64,000 bases of DNA from Hedera helix (GCA_947179155.2 OX359265.1:55067040-55131039), one strand, 5' to 3'. Shown: positions 11,944-25,313, counted from the first letter of the stretch. A program made the numbers and translations. The notes: a model not told the origin generated them from the sequence alone.

Positions 11944-14381
11944 GGCACTCGTGAAGATAAAACCAGGCTACTAAATGTTAAAACCCGGAGTAAATTATTG
12001 ATTAATTATTCCATGCTCTCAAAAAGATGATTTAAGCATAAATTACAATTAAAATAGTCAAATAAAAAAAGCGGGTATAAATTTATTTTTTATTTGATCT
12101 TTTTATTAGTATATGTGTTAATTACTTTAATTGATTCTTAAACTTGTGAAGAGAGAATGAACTATAATTTGAGCAATTTATTTGTGATGCGAATAATTTA
12201 TGGTTTGATTAAGATTAAATATGGTCAAAAATAAATTAGACAATATAAAATTTTATATAGTTAACTTATATACCTTAGACTATTTTAATTTTTTTTTTGG
12301 TCATTGGAGTTGCCCTTTTGAGAACGGAGAGAGTATACTTTAATTTATTTTTTTTGTAAGAATTTTTTGTGTATATATATATCATTTCCCTAAGGATATA
12401 AAATTAAATATTATTTTGTTGTCAATTTTTTTTTAAAGAAATAATTCTTTATTGTATTAATGTAGGGTTTACTTATTAGGAAAAGTAAAAACAAAAATAT
12501 TAATGTTTTTATTTATTTATTTTAATTTTCATAAAAATGTATTTAAATCATACTCCCTCCATTTTTTTATTTGCCTTTTTAAATAGATATTTTTGTTCAT
12601 TTTTATATGTTGTTTGTAAATTTTAAGAAAATATTAAATGTTTATTTTTTCATATCATTCTTTATGATTAAAGACTAATTTGTTTTTATCTCATCTTTCT
12701 AATAAATTTTAGAAAATTAATATTAAAATTTTATACTCAATTTAATTAATCAAATAAAATATTAATTGTATTTTTTAATTTATGTGCATAACTTTAAAAC
12801 GTCAATTAAAAAAAGAGGGAAGGAGTATTTTGTAAGACTAAAGGGCAGTGTGTAACTAGGGTTGAACAAAAAACAATTAAAATTGAATTATCGAATTGAT
12901 TTGAAATTTTTTTATTCAAATTATTCAATTATTTTGTTTAATTTGATTATAATCGTTTAATTATTCAATATTCAGATTTATTTTTGATTATTAATTAAAA
13001 TTATGCTATTCGGATACCCGAATAACTGAATTAGATATTTTAAAAAAAAAATTATCTTATGGTTATGTACTTATGTATTATTAATTTAAAATTATTAAAC
13101 TAATTTATAAATTATTATGGTTGTCGATTATGTTGAAATATTATTTGAAAATTTTAGTATAAAATTTGAAATGAATTTTTTTATTTGATAAAAAAATAGG
13201 TTAATATTTTGGATTATATACCAAATTACCGATTAGTATAATTTAATTATTCAATTTTCGATTAATATTAATTTTAAATACTTATTCACATAATAAAATT
13301 ATGTAAAATTTTATATTTAGTTATACTTAAATAGATAATTCAATTAAATTATAAAAAGGTGACAACCGAGAATTAATTGCGGTCGTTGTCATTGACATGG
13401 TTCGAATAAAGGCCGCGGATTAGGGTCCCCCTCCGACAGAACCCATTTATTTGGCTTGGCATATAAAGACATAAATTAAATATATTTAATTGAAGAGGAA
13501 ACGTACAGACCACTAAAAAATGTGGATCTGACGTACATAAAAAAAATTTCAATTCAGCGGATAAAATTGGAATAAGTACGAGTAAATGAACATTATATTT
13601 ATTTTAATTATTAAAAAATAAAATAAAATATTAAAATTTGTATTATATTTTATTTTTTAATATTATAATTAATATAATATTTAATTTTATATTTAAATAT
13701 TATATAAATAAATTTGTTTTTATATACATATAGGTCTGATTCATTATTAAATTGAGATTTTTTTTTGCAATAATATTTTATTTTTGTGCAAAATTATTGA
13801 TAATTTTTTTTTATCACTTAATACTTTCAAAGTTAGAAACATATTTTGATTTTTTAAACTAATTTATACTTCATATTTAAAATTAAAATGAATTAATTAA
13901 TTCAAACTTATAAAGCAATAAATATTATAATTAATAGTAATTTTTAGTTAATTTATGATAACTTTACTTATTTTTACTAAAATTACATAAATTGATATTC
14001 GTTTCTAAATTTTATAATTTTTGTAAATTGTCTTAAGAATCAAATTTATTTCTAATTTTGGAATGAGAAAAAAATAAGATTTTTTTTGGTTGCGTACAAA
14101 TTGAATCATATGCAAGTGCTTTCCTGTAAATTATACATTAAATAAATTTATGATAAATTATGTTCATAGAAAATTTTGTACTACTAAGTATTTATTAGAT
14201 AATACTGTAGTATTTAACACTAAGCTCAATGCTAGAACTAACTAATAACATATGATTAGATCGACAGGTGATCGATCCTACCAACTAGCAATTACTAATG
14301 ACATGATGCGAGTTGGTCGATGATAAAATAACAATTCTTTGTACCAAAAAGTCTTTCACATGGACGCGTGATCCTAGAAAG

Positions 14382-14519
14382 GGAATTGAAATTTTTATAA
14401 AAAAAAATTAATTTTTTTATAAAATTTTATTCATATAAAATGAGTCTCATTTATAATTTATGTGAGAAGAGTCATATAAAAATATTAATTTTTTTTATTT
14501 ATAATAATATCAATTTCCT
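14382..14519. mobile_element. Small palindromic MITE, family A, copy 1
   Basis: Ends are GGAATTGAAATTTTTATAAA and ATCAATTTCC, imperfect inverted repeats. The middle carries TATAAAATGAGTCTCATTTA. The same arrangement recurs at 18156, 22296 and 44838. Confidence 0.55.
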
Positions 14520-17500
14520 CCTAAAAATAATTCATTGTAACTACGTTATAGTATCAAGAAGAGATTTATTTATCAATATTTTTTGTCCGAAAATTTATTT
14601 CTTTTGATAATAGAAAATAACATAATATTTTTAAATGTAGTATTATTATTTTATCATCATATTATCATTACTAATTCTATTTAAAAAATTATATATCTCA
14701 TTTTTAAGCTGTAAAATTATATGAAATTTTAATATTTTATTATTTCTATTTTAAATAAAAATATATACATTAGAATGACACTATACTACATTTATTTTTT
14801 TAATATTTAAAAAAAAGCCGTATTTTAAAAGTATAACTATATCTATATCATAAAAATAAAAAAACGACTACGCACAGGAGCTTCATATGCTTCCTATTGT
14901 TTGTGTTTGCCTTGATTTATAATATTTAAAAGTTAAAATTATTATACAATTATGAGTACAACTCCAAAATATTTGACAGGCTTCTTCCCCTTAATGACGT
15001 ACATATAATCAATCTTGTGTCCATGCTGAAACTAATATTATAGACTGAAGTGTCCTAACTTCCTAACCCATTGGCCGTATCTTTATTCTTTCTATTCTGT
15101 ACAAGTTAATTGGTTTAAGCTAATCAGTTCTGAGTAATAAATGAAAGCATAACACATTTTTTTTTTTTTTGTGATAAAATAGTTTAATCAACTAAAGTAT
15201 ATTAAAATTATAAACTATTATAAATAATCAAAAGATTATAATACAAAAAATTTAAAATATAATTCTTTCAAGCAGAATAATAAATAATTAAAAAAATGGT
15301 CAATCATAGTAACAAGTAGTGAACACTAATTAGAGCTGTCAAATGATTGGATTTTAATCCGAATCCGACCCGTTTAGGAGGGTTTGGATTAACTTTTGAA
15401 ACTCGATAATCCGATTAATAAATAAATCAAATTTGAATACATGTCGATCCAATCTGATAATAATATGATACGATTAAATATTATACATATATTTTAGTAC
15501 ATATTAAACTATGTTTCATCATAATATGTTTTAAGGTAATAATAATAAATATATAATTTTTATGATTATTTCATTAATATTTATAATCTGTTTTTATTTT
15601 ATATATAATTTTATTTATTTTGAATGTTCAATCGGATCAAATTCTGATATTGATATTACTGATCCGTTGGATTATCGGATCTGATTTGAATCTGACTAAT
15701 CTTTATCGAACCTGACTAATCTTTATCAAATCGAATCTGGATCACCTCTGATCCGATTCGAATTCGATCTGTTACCAGGCCTACACCAGATATACTCTTA
15801 AAAACAGTCATATTTTAAAAATAATAACAGAGTATGTAGATTTGAGCAGTTCTTCATTGTGAGTAGAGAAAAAACTAAGGGAGATCTCGAGTTGAGTCGA
15901 ACAATATCTTACTCAAATTTAACTCGAAATTTTTTAAAGGTACTATGATTCGTACTCAAATTCGAATACAATTTTGCAATCTTTGTTCATATTCGAATTC
16001 GACTCGTTTTACTGTACTCGAGTTTGATTCGACTCGTTTTTTAGTTGAACTATTCGTGAGCATTTGAGATATATACGAATTAAAATTGGATCACTTGTAT
16101 TATGATAATGTAGATCAAATTAACTCAATTAACTATTTGAAATAATTTAAATTTAAACTCTTCAAACTAAATCTCGAATTTTATAAATAAAACAATGAGA
16201 TGATATTATCACTCTTGAATCAGTTGATGGACATGTACAAGAAACTTAAAAATCTCTTTCGCTTCCCAAAGCATGTAGGGAATTTAATTGTTGAATACTA
16301 TATATAAAATAAATCGAGTATACTCAATACTGTATACAAGTAAAGATCAACGAATTTGTATTGAGTGAAAATCAAAGAGTTAAAGAAAATTTAATACTCT
16401 AAATGAACGAACTCGGCTCATATTTGACTCGTATAAGTGTTCTAGTATCAAAATGGATTCGAATTCAACTCGTTTAAACATTAAATTCAAGTATGTCTCA
16501 AAAATGTTGAGTTGGTCTCGAATCGAATTATAAACCACTTGGGTTCATTTTCAGTCCTAAGAAGTACTGGTCATCATAATAGCATCACACTTAAATACGA
16601 ACAATCTACCTCTAACGATTCACGTACAATTTTTTTTTTAAGAACTCCCAACTAGAGAAACAAAATTTTCTTAGAGATGATAATAAAATTCTCACATAAA
16701 AGGAAAAGAAATCAATCATATGATGAAGAAAACAAGTTTCACACAAAGGAGAAATAAGCTTCACAAAAAGAAAAAAAATTATTAGAATACAAGATTAGAG
16801 ATTTTTTTTAAAAATATCTTCAAAATAAAGAGAATTTTTCTCAAATAGAAAATGATACTTTCACAGCAAAAAATAATATTTTTACAGTCAAATCGTCGTT
16901 GTAAATGTATAGCGACGGTTTTGACCGTCACCATACAAGTATAGTTTCGGTTTAACTATAAAAATATCCAAAAAAATTATAAAAATATTAGTTTCCTTCC
17001 AAAATCTATAAATAAAGGATAAAATTTCTATCTAAAAAATAAAGAATAATTTGATGGCTCATTAATGAAATGCAACTGATTTAATGTTTTCCATCTGATG
17101 GCCGACGTATATAACTACACTAGTTATTCTATTCGACTTTTAGTTGTAATTATGTCAGCTTTGCTTTATTTATTTACTATTCTTAATATTATTTATTTTT
17201 AATTTTTTAATACTTCTGAGATATTATCATGTGGTTAATCATATATTTTTATTTCAGTATATATATAAATTTTTTATGTCCAAGTTCATTACACATATTA
17301 AAATAAAATAGTAATTCTTACTTAATGTCAATAAAATAGTACCAATAAAATAAAATAAAAATTCAAACAGGCCTATTATTATTATTTTCATTTTACCATT
17401 TTCTCGCCCTCCGTCTTCAACACAATAGTATGAACGAACACTCTTAAAATGAGTATGGAACATCAGCCATGACAATCATTGGACGACCGCTACCTTAATT

Positions 17501-18155
17501 AATTTTAAATATAATTATAATCAACGCAAATAAATATAAAGCTAAGTTAATCAAAATACTATGAGCGTGTCCAACTTAAATTGATAATCATTAGATTAAA
17601 TGTGATAACTTAATGATAATTTTTTTTTTATATTATCTAATGTTACAGGTCAGCATACTTTCTACAAATGATTAAGCCAAGATTTTATTCGAAAGAAAAA
17701 AAAAGAATTCTCTATATTCCACAATTATTTTTACTTTTTAAAGTTATATTATAAATTTTTAGAATTTTAAATGATGTAAATACTAACAAAAATAATTTGT
17801 TGTTTTAAGATTTAAATTAATTACATTATTTTTGAATTTTAATACTTCATAAATTAATTTAAAAAATCAAAAGAAATTCTTTTTCGTTATTATTATATTA
17901 TTTGTTCAATAAATTATATTTATTACATAATTATTTATCATATGGTTAAGTAATATAATACTAATAATAATAGTACATCAATTAACGGATGTAGTAAACC
18001 GTATGGAGGCAGTGTATCAGTAGAAAAATAGTCAAAAATAATTATAAGCGTAATGGGATAGCGTTAAGCATACGGAATCCCTGTATTGGCTATATGTCAT
18101 TTCACTTGACCTGGATATGTTACATATGTATATAAAACTGTATGTTATATCATGA

Positions 18156-18264
18156 GAATTGATATTTTTATAATATTTTTTTTATATAAATAATAAATAA
18201 AGTTTATTTTATGTGAATAATTTTTTTTAAAAATATTATTATTTTTATATAAAAATATCAATTC
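18156..18264. mobile_element. Small palindromic MITE, family A, copy 2
   Basis: The termini GAATTGATATTTTTATA and TATAAAAATATCAATTC are perfect 17-bp inverted repeats bounding 109 bp, with TTATTTTATGTGAATAA in the middle. Confidence 0.65.
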
Positions 18265-18977
18265 TAGACAAAACTACGTGCACAGCCGCTTTCATATTCC
18301 TCTGTAGGTGTAAATTATAATACAAATATTTTATAAATAAGATAATTAAACAATAAGGAAAAAATCTATATATTGATTAGACTTGTAATCTTCTAGAACA
18401 GAATCGATCATTTTCAGAAATATATGCCTAACCAATTGGCCATTCCTTTCCTTCTCTATTTTGTCAATGATAGTACTTAACTTTTAGGTAACATTAATAA
18501 ATTAGATCTTATCGTTTGATTAGGTAGCCAGGTATCGATTAGCTCTTTAAGATATGATTTCGTTTTCCTCCGTTACATATTCTCATATTTTTATAATTTT
18601 AGATGATATAATTAAAATTAATATTAATTAATTAATTTATAATATTAAATAATACAGTTGTTTTAAAAGTAAAAGTAATTCAATATTTTTTTTACCATTT
18701 AATGAATATATAAATATTTTATCAAAATTTCAATAGTTGAATATTTTTTAAACTTTTAAAAATAAAATTATTTTTAATGATTCTTATTTTTTGAATAAAT
18801 GATCTTAATAGCATCAACTATTTTATTAACATATTTTAATCATTACTAATAAAATTACTAAGATGAAATAATTGTGTATTGTATTAAAATTGGAAGAAAT
18901 GTGTAATTGAAGGGAATCCACGCACCTTCACCAGCCTTTTTCTATTTATCCAATATTGCTGCACCCATATCACCTCT

Positions 18978-19390
18978 AAGGTCATATTTGTTTTTAAATA
19001 TTAAAATTTTGAGAATATAATTTTAAGGTATAAATTATAATTTTAATATTATGTTTATTTGTAAGGATTATATTTGAAATAAGATTATTAAATTCATTTT
19101 TATCTTGTGTGTTTTTAAATTTGAATTTGGGATTACTAGTATAGAAATTATAAAATAATTTAATATGGGAGACTATTTAATATCATGTTCAATCAAAGAT
19201 TATAATCTCAAGACTATTAAGTCATTTTATAATCTTTGGACTAATAGTCCTAAATTCAAATTTAAATAGAAATAAGACATTTTTGAGATTAATAATTTTA
19301 TCTTAAGTGTAATTCTTAAAAATAAATATATTTTAAAAATTATAATTTATGTCTTAAAATTATAATTTTTATAAATAAACATAATTTAAG
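18978..19390. mobile_element. Foldback MITE with long inverted arms
   Basis: The left arm (for example TATAATTTTAAGG, ATTATGTTTATTTGTAAGG, TTTAAATTTGAATTTGGGA) is mirrored in the right arm (CCTAAATTCAAATTTAAAT, CTTAAAATTATA, AAATAAACATAATTTAAG). The arms are imperfect and meet around 19165-19240. No clear target duplication was found. Confidence 0.6.
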
Positions 19391-19873
19391 AATTTTTATT
19401 CGTACAACATAATCCATTCAATTCAGCAAAGTAACGAGGCTAACAACTTGTTTATTCTTAATATAACTAAAGAGTAATCCTAATATATAAATAAAGATGG
19501 ACTTTAGCGTATAGACTTTCAAAAAGATAGTTACTCATTTAAAAAATTATCCTTGAGATATTTTTTGACAAGAGTCTTATCATTACGAGTCAATATCTTT
19601 AGCAAATTATTGCACAATTGGGGCCGTGATGGTGAATGTTATGATTAATAAGAAGATGCTAAATAATTTTATTATAATAACTAATGAAATAGTAACTCAT
19701 GATAACAGCTTGTTGGTCGATTATAATGTAATTTGATTTGTTTGCGTCACTTAATTGCTTAGGACACGGCGACACTAGGGCCGGCTTTCTAAAATTAAGA
19801 GTAATGGCTCCCATCTAATTAGTGACTATTAAAGGTTTTTATAAACACACGTATATAATTTAAAATGTCTGAA

Positions 19874-20317
19874 AAGAAAATTCTTTAATTTATAAAAATG
19901 ATACTATTGTATTTGGACCAATTAATTATACTTGCACATTTATTTATACTAATTCAGTATTTTATGTCAAATACGTAGAGATTTGACAATTTTAATCGAT
20001 GTTTATTTAAACTGACTCGTAAGTTATTTTTTTTTGGACATTAGGCAACTATTATCTCTGTTATGAAATTTAAAACATATTTTTAAAGCGATAATTTCAA
20101 GAATAATTTATGGTAGAATTATTTGATTGATATATACATAAAAAAACATGCTTAGCACCAAAAACGGGAAAATTTAAAAACTTAAATTAAATGAAGGAAA
20201 AATTAGAATGAGATCGTGTACACACTGGTCTTTCACACATGTTAGGCGAACACTAAACTTGGTTTTCTTACAATATTTGTAAGGGTATTATTTTATGCTC
20301 GACCAATATATATACTG

Positions 20318-20352
<35 letters not shown>

Positions 20353-20745
20353 TTTAGCTGTTATTGCATGTATATATGCCCTTCCTTAGAATCATAAAAT
20401 GTTAATCTTAGTATCTTCTTTCCTTTCTCGTAGCAAGGTTAAAATGCCTAAGCTTAGTTAATATAATGACCAACTGAAAATTCTTTAATTTATAAGGATG
20501 GCACTATTGTATTTGGACCAACTAATTTTACGTATATATTTATTTAAACTAACTTGGTGTCCGGTGCCAGGCACGTAAAAATTTGAGAATTTTAGCCTTA
20601 TTTATTTAAAAATTTAATTGTATATATATATTTTAAATTTCGTTGTTGTTTTTCTTTTGGACATTAGGGAGCTACTCTTTTCATTTCGAAATTAGAAATA
20701 TATTTTTAAAGCGATAATTTTAAGAATAATTTATGGTATCAATTG
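19874..20745. repeat. Direct repeat pair about 250 bp long, spaced 600 bp
   Basis: 19874-20125 and 20474-20745 share AAATTCTTTAATTTATAA, CACTATTGTATTTGGACCAA-type words, TTTTGGACATTAGG and TTTTTAAAGCGATAATTT in the same order. The left ends are exactly 600 bp apart and the right ends about 622 bp apart. A (TA)n run at 20321-20350 lies between them. This is a diverged local duplication. Confidence 0.75.
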
Positions 20746-22295
20746 TTCTCTCTGTTTATACATATATATATATACTATTTTATTATTTAATAAAAAAATT
20801 GTCCATTTTTTTATATGTTTTTAATGTATTAATGCTTGTGTGTCAAAAAAATTAACCAGTAAATAATTTGGCTTTTTAAAAATAATGTTTTTATTGTTTT
20901 AAACAAATGATCTATTTTTTCCAACATTTTTAACAAAAATAATTTGTAAGTTTTAAATTTTAATCTCATAAATCTCTTTTTAAAATCAATTTCTTAAAGT
21001 GTTTGTTTGGATAATGGCAGTAAGAGAAGATATGAACAAAAGTGAGAAAGAAATATAAATCATTAAGATATGTTTAAATAATGTATAAGAAAATAAAAAA
21101 AATAAAATTCAATATATACTAGTCAATTCTAGAGTCAAGACTAACCAAATAATCTCAGTTGACTTATACAAAAAAATTATTATTGTGTTATTATAATAAA
21201 AATATAAAATAATAGATGGCTATGATGCATCTCTCTTCTAATATTTTAATGTCGTAATTAATGTTTTAAAATTAACTAAACAGTTCGAGATCGATTCGTA
21301 TCTGTTCGATTAAAAGTTCAATTCGAAATATAAACGATTCAAATATAAAAAAAGTTTAAAATTCAATAAATTATTCAAATCTCTTCAAATTATAATTTTT
21401 TATTGATATTCGACTCATATTCGCTTAAAAATTCAAATTATTTAGGCTTTATTTGAGATTATATCTGACTCTATAATTAAACAAATCTCAATTAAATTTT
21501 ATTTTATATTTAATAAATTAAATTTAAATAACTCAATATTCAATTCGATTCGATTCTTTTACCCCTTGTCGGCAGTAATCGCCAAGATATTTGCAAGTTC
21601 ACTTGACATCCCTAGTTGACCAATGAAAAAGAGGCAAAAGAAAAAAAAGGTGGACAAGACTTTTTAAAAACTATTGTACAAGTTACAAAGATGTGAAGAT
21701 AGAGAGTCCCGTCCATGCTAATTAATTATGTCACTGTGGTATCAATTAAGACTTAAAGTGATAAAAACACAAATTAAAATCCTCTTAATTAACTTGATCA
21801 CTTTTTTTTTTGAAGAAAAATTTGGTATACTGATAATATAAATATGAAGTGTATTTGAGAAAATTTAATTATTTTAATTTTAAGTCTTAACCATATTATA
21901 TTCTGTATGATTAAAATTATGGTGATTTTTTATTTTTACTTGTAATGATATTAAAATGACAAAAATACTTCATTCATTCTGTAATATTTTTTATTTTTTT
22001 TTTGTAAAAAAATTGTTTCAAATTAGTTCTTATTTTCTTATTGTAATATAAAGTAAAAAAACTAACATATTCAAATTTGTAATTATAACTTCATTGTGTA
22101 TTATTACCACAAACTAATAACTTATTTTTTTAAAGAAAGTTAGGGAACAAATATATATTTTTCTTAAACAGAGGAAATATAATTTAATATTTTTTGAATG
22201 AGCCTTCCATGTTGTCACGCCTTGGGATTCGTGGCTAGTGATCAAAAGATGATGTTACTATATTAGTAAAGTATACGTACGTTAAATACAATTAT

Positions 22296-22385
22296 GGAAA
22301 TTGTTATTTTTATAAATAAAATTTTACATAAATATAGTTTATTTATTATTTATATAAGAATTTTTTTATAAAAATGTTAATTTTC
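22296..22385. mobile_element. Small palindromic MITE, family A, copy 3
   Basis: About 90 bp with the ends GGAAATTGTTATTTTTATAA and TATAAAAATGTTAATTTTC and a central ATAGTTTATTTATTATTT, the same architecture as the copies at 14382 and 18156. Confidence 0.45.
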
Positions 22386-22622
22386 TAAATAAATTAATTG
22401 AGTCAAACATTAATTAATACCAAGGTGGACCACATGATCACGCAGAGTAGAAGAGCTTTGACGCTCACCTAAGAGTGTTTATTTGATCCGATTTTTTTGA
22501 TTTTTAGCATATATTGAATTGACCAATTTGATACATAAATAATTGATTTCGGTACTTATATGCATTTTTTTTCTTTTAATATTTATTGAATTGTACCAAA
22601 TTTTTTATTTTTTTAATATTTT

Positions 22623-22665
22623 AATAATAATAATAATAATTATTATTATTATTATTATTATTATT
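22623..22665. repeat. (ATT)n microsatellite
   Basis: A run of AAT/ATT trinucleotides. A 61-codon isoleucine-rich ORF here is only a translation of the repeat. Confidence 0.9.
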
Positions 22666-22838
22666 TTAAATATTAATCAATATCAAATTTTAAATAAATT
22701 TAATATTAATCTGATTAAAATTAATTGAACACCTCTACGCCCACCCAATCGATAAGCTAGAATATCAGCCGGAGCTGTCACAGTCGAACACATTTTTTCG
22801 TAAGGGCCCAACCTTCTTATGCCTGAACCTTCATTACA

Positions 22839-22877
22839 TATATACATATACATATATACACATATATACATATATAT

Positions 22878-22917
<40 letters not shown>
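22839..22917. repeat. Compound (TA)n/(CA)n microsatellite
   Basis: Runs of ACATAT, then CACACA, then TATATA, directly abutting the foldback element that follows. Confidence 0.9.
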
Positions 22918-22918
<1 letters not shown>

Positions 22919-23315
22919 AAATTCATAATAAATAATTATTATGAATATTATTTTAATAAATTGATTTTATACTATTTATATGAAAATCTAGTAGTATAAA
23001 AGGAATTTTTTTTATTTAACTACTACTCTTAGTAACGACTAGATAGACTAACGGTTCACAACTCTATAATTCTATAAAAGGATTGACCACTTTACGATTT
23101 TTGCCACTCTACGACTAGAAAGATGAGCAGCCAGGCCAGATTGGGTAAATTATTTTTTGCTCCAATCACTAGTAGGAATAGTATTTGTGCTATAAAAAAA
23201 TTCTTGCTAACCGCTACTAATAGTAGAAGGTGGATAATTTTTTTTTTCCTTTTATACCGTTAGTTTAATTTATTAAAATAATATTCATAATAATCATTTA
23301 TTATGAATTATTTTC
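22918..23315. mobile_element. Foldback MITE with about 120-bp inverted arms
   Basis: The left arm starts AAAATTCATAATAAATAATT and the right arm ends AATCATTTATTATGAATTAT, near-perfect reverse complements. Inner words also mirror each other: AGTATAAAAGGAATTTTTTT against TTTTTCCTTTTATACCG, and CTACTACTCTTAGTAACG against CGCTACTAATAGTAG. The element sits between two (TA)n tracts, suggesting insertion into a TA-rich target. Confidence 0.75.
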
Positions 23316-24009
23316 CTATATATATATACACAATAAATCCTTACAAAAAAGGAAAATAAAGAAAGAACATTCATGAGAAAGAATATAATTAATAGGGACT
23401 TCATTTAAAATTAAAGACATACTTATAAAAAAATTAAATAATAATTTTATATTTTTTAACTTGTCCTTAATGTTGACGGTTAGAAATATAATATTAGTAA
23501 CACGATCATTCTAAAATAGTATTATTTATAATTTAAAAATAAACATATAATTTTAATTTTAAAACAGAATAAAATAAATTATATGTGTATTATTATCCTA
23601 AATAATTTTGTAAGGGGGAGAATACTATATTGAAAAAGCCATCGTTATTAATAACAGAACTATTTATTGTTTTCCATTAGGCCCGTAAGCGGGTAAATAA
23701 CACAACCCCTTTTTTAAGTTCATTGAAAGTGGACCTCAATTAATTGATGAGCTCGATCTGTATATAAGAAACAAGATGCTGACGGTTAAATTCAGAAAGC
23801 GTTTAAATTCTATACGGGAACAACTAACTAGGGTTAAATCTAATTCGCATATTCTTATTCCACTGGATTTTATAGCTTATAATTATACAGAGCTTATGGT
23901 CTGACCTAAAATTTAGGTGAGGGAGCATCTATTTAATTTATGCCTCAAAATGAATAATGACATGCATATATATAATATAGAAATTGAACAACTAATTATT
24001 TCTTTAAAG

Positions 24010-24010
<1 letters not shown>

Positions 24011-24080
<70 letters not shown>
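24011..24080. repeat. (TA)n microsatellite
   Basis: About 70 bp of pure TA dinucleotide. Confidence 0.95.
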
Positions 24081-24084
<4 letters not shown>

Positions 24085-24187
24085 GAAAATAAGAAAGCTA
24101 GCTAGGCACTTAATAGAAAACCAAAACAAGCATTCCGATGGTAACATGGAGCCCAAGTGTAGTGGATAGTATTGGAATAAAGGAGTG

Positions 24188-24665
24188 TCACGCTGCGAAG
24201 GAAATTGCCCTACTAGATTTGGGACGTTTGGGACGCTTGTGAAGCACATCTGAACCACCATAACTTCCTTTTGCTCGAAGAATTTCCTGCATTTTCTTGT
24301 GTCTTTCGTCATCATCTTCTCTTTTTGATCCGATAACATCCAAATTATCTGCGCAACGAAAATATTTAGTGTTTGATTACTCGAGTTTCATCAAATAAAA
24401 AAGGTTATAAAAAACGTGGATACCCAATGACCAGTGCACGTACTCAAGACTTGCGCAAATAAAGATTTATTTATTTTCAAACTAATATTGATAGTATAAT
24501 AAAAGTGTGCTTGATCAAGTGAATATATATGAAGAACAAAAACGTACTATTCTTGACTTCTTTGTCTCGTGTCATAAGATCGTAACCTGGGGTAAGGATG
24601 TTTTCCGATCCATGGCTTGTAATAAAAGCTTCTACCAATATGAAGAAGAAGAAGGGCTTCATCAT
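24188..24665 (-). CDS. Putative small secreted peptide precursor, two exons
   Basis: Exon 1 is 24665-24548, ending at a GTACGT donor. Exon 2 is 24348-24188, after a TTGCGCAG acceptor. The junction is in frame (phase 1) and the spliced product is 92 residues. The N-terminus, MMKPFFFFILVEAFITSHGS, looks like a signal peptide. The middle is acidic and charged (KREDDDERHKK). The C-terminal third is basic, glycine-containing and cysteine-free (SYGGSDVLHKRPKRPKSS, then RAISFAA). Signal peptide, variable spacer and short basic tail is the layout of precursors of small secreted plant signalling peptides, but I recognise no known family (not CLE, RGF, CEP, IDA or PSY by motif). Overlapping ORFs at 24004-24339 and 24477-24665 are single-exon readings that miss the splice. 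A TATA box lies about 60 bp upstream. Confidence 0.6.
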
Positions 24666-24720
24666 CTATATTAATCCTCTATATGTGTTGGGAATTAAAT
24701 TTATATTTAGTGGAGTTTAT

Positions 24721-24729
24721 ATTTATATA
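24721..24729 (-). promoter_or_regulatory. TATA box of the small peptide gene
   Basis: The minus strand reads CTATATAAATATAAAC, about 57-65 bp upstream of the start codon, a normal plant spacing with a short leader. Confidence 0.55.
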
Positions 24730-25181
24730 GTTTCTTTAAGTAGGAGTGATTAATATATCTTGCGGCTAGCTTGTACGCTGAGACAAAGAATTTTAAAAAG
24801 TGAAATAAAAAGAAAAAAGCTAAGACAAAAAAAAGATGCATGCATGCCATGTTCAAAATTTGGAGGGCAAATATCATTTCCCTTTATGTTTTGCAGATTA
24901 CGTATATGATTCACGTCACTTGAATGTAACCATGATATATGGTTTAGTACAATTTTACAATTGATCAGTTCAGATTTATATATGATGATAAAACAATGGA
25001 TGATTAGATAACTAAACAAGGATTCTCTTGTATAATTTTGAGGTTGAAGATTTATTATTTAGAGCTTTTATTCAATTCTTATTTAAAGCTAAGCACAATT
25101 CCCTTCTCTAAATGAAGATACATTTTGTCGTTCATCAAGAAAAGAATCTCCCTCCATTATATATATATATAAAAAATTTCA

Positions 25182-25313
25182 AAAGCGAACTAAAGAAGAA
25201 CCGTCGTCTTTGGTATTTATGGCGACGGTTCGACCCGTCGTCATAGAGTGCATGGCTATGGCCACGGTCGTCATAGATACCAAAAACGACAATTCGTCTT
25301 TGGTTCGCTTTTT
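25182..25313. repeat. 132-bp inverted repeat with GCGACGG-type arms
   Basis: The left arm AAAAGCGAACTAAAGAAG... GTCTTTGGTATTTATGGCGA is the near reverse complement of the right arm TCATAGATACCAAAAACGAC... TTTGGTTCGCTTTTT. Each arm is about 55 bp around a short loop. Words such as GGCGACGGTTCGACCCGTCG recall CACTA-family subterminal sequence. It is bounded by (TA)n on both sides. Confidence 0.7.

Larger units (their letters stand above)
11950..24187. other. 12-kb AT-rich intergenic region with MITEs, no gene seen
   Basis: Very AT-rich, with no ORF of recognisable homology. It holds the separately listed foldback elements and simple repeats. Several blocks look like decayed non-autonomous hAT-like elements with subterminal pentamers: 12857-13340 (opens TAGGGTTGAACAAAAAACAA), 15330-15780 (TAGAGCTGTCAAATG with repeated ATCCGA), 15880-16560 (repeated GACTCG and AACTCG) and 21280-21570 (repeated ATTCGA). 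At 16882-16950 the words GTCGTTGTAAATG and TAGCGACGGTTTTGACCGTC resemble CACTA subterminal repeats. None has clear ends. Confidence 0.5.

Noticed and set aside
24004..24339. 111-codon ORF beginning MLSDQKEK
   Set aside because: It runs through the exon 2 region of the peptide gene in another frame and ends in translated TA repeat; the spliced frame is better supported.
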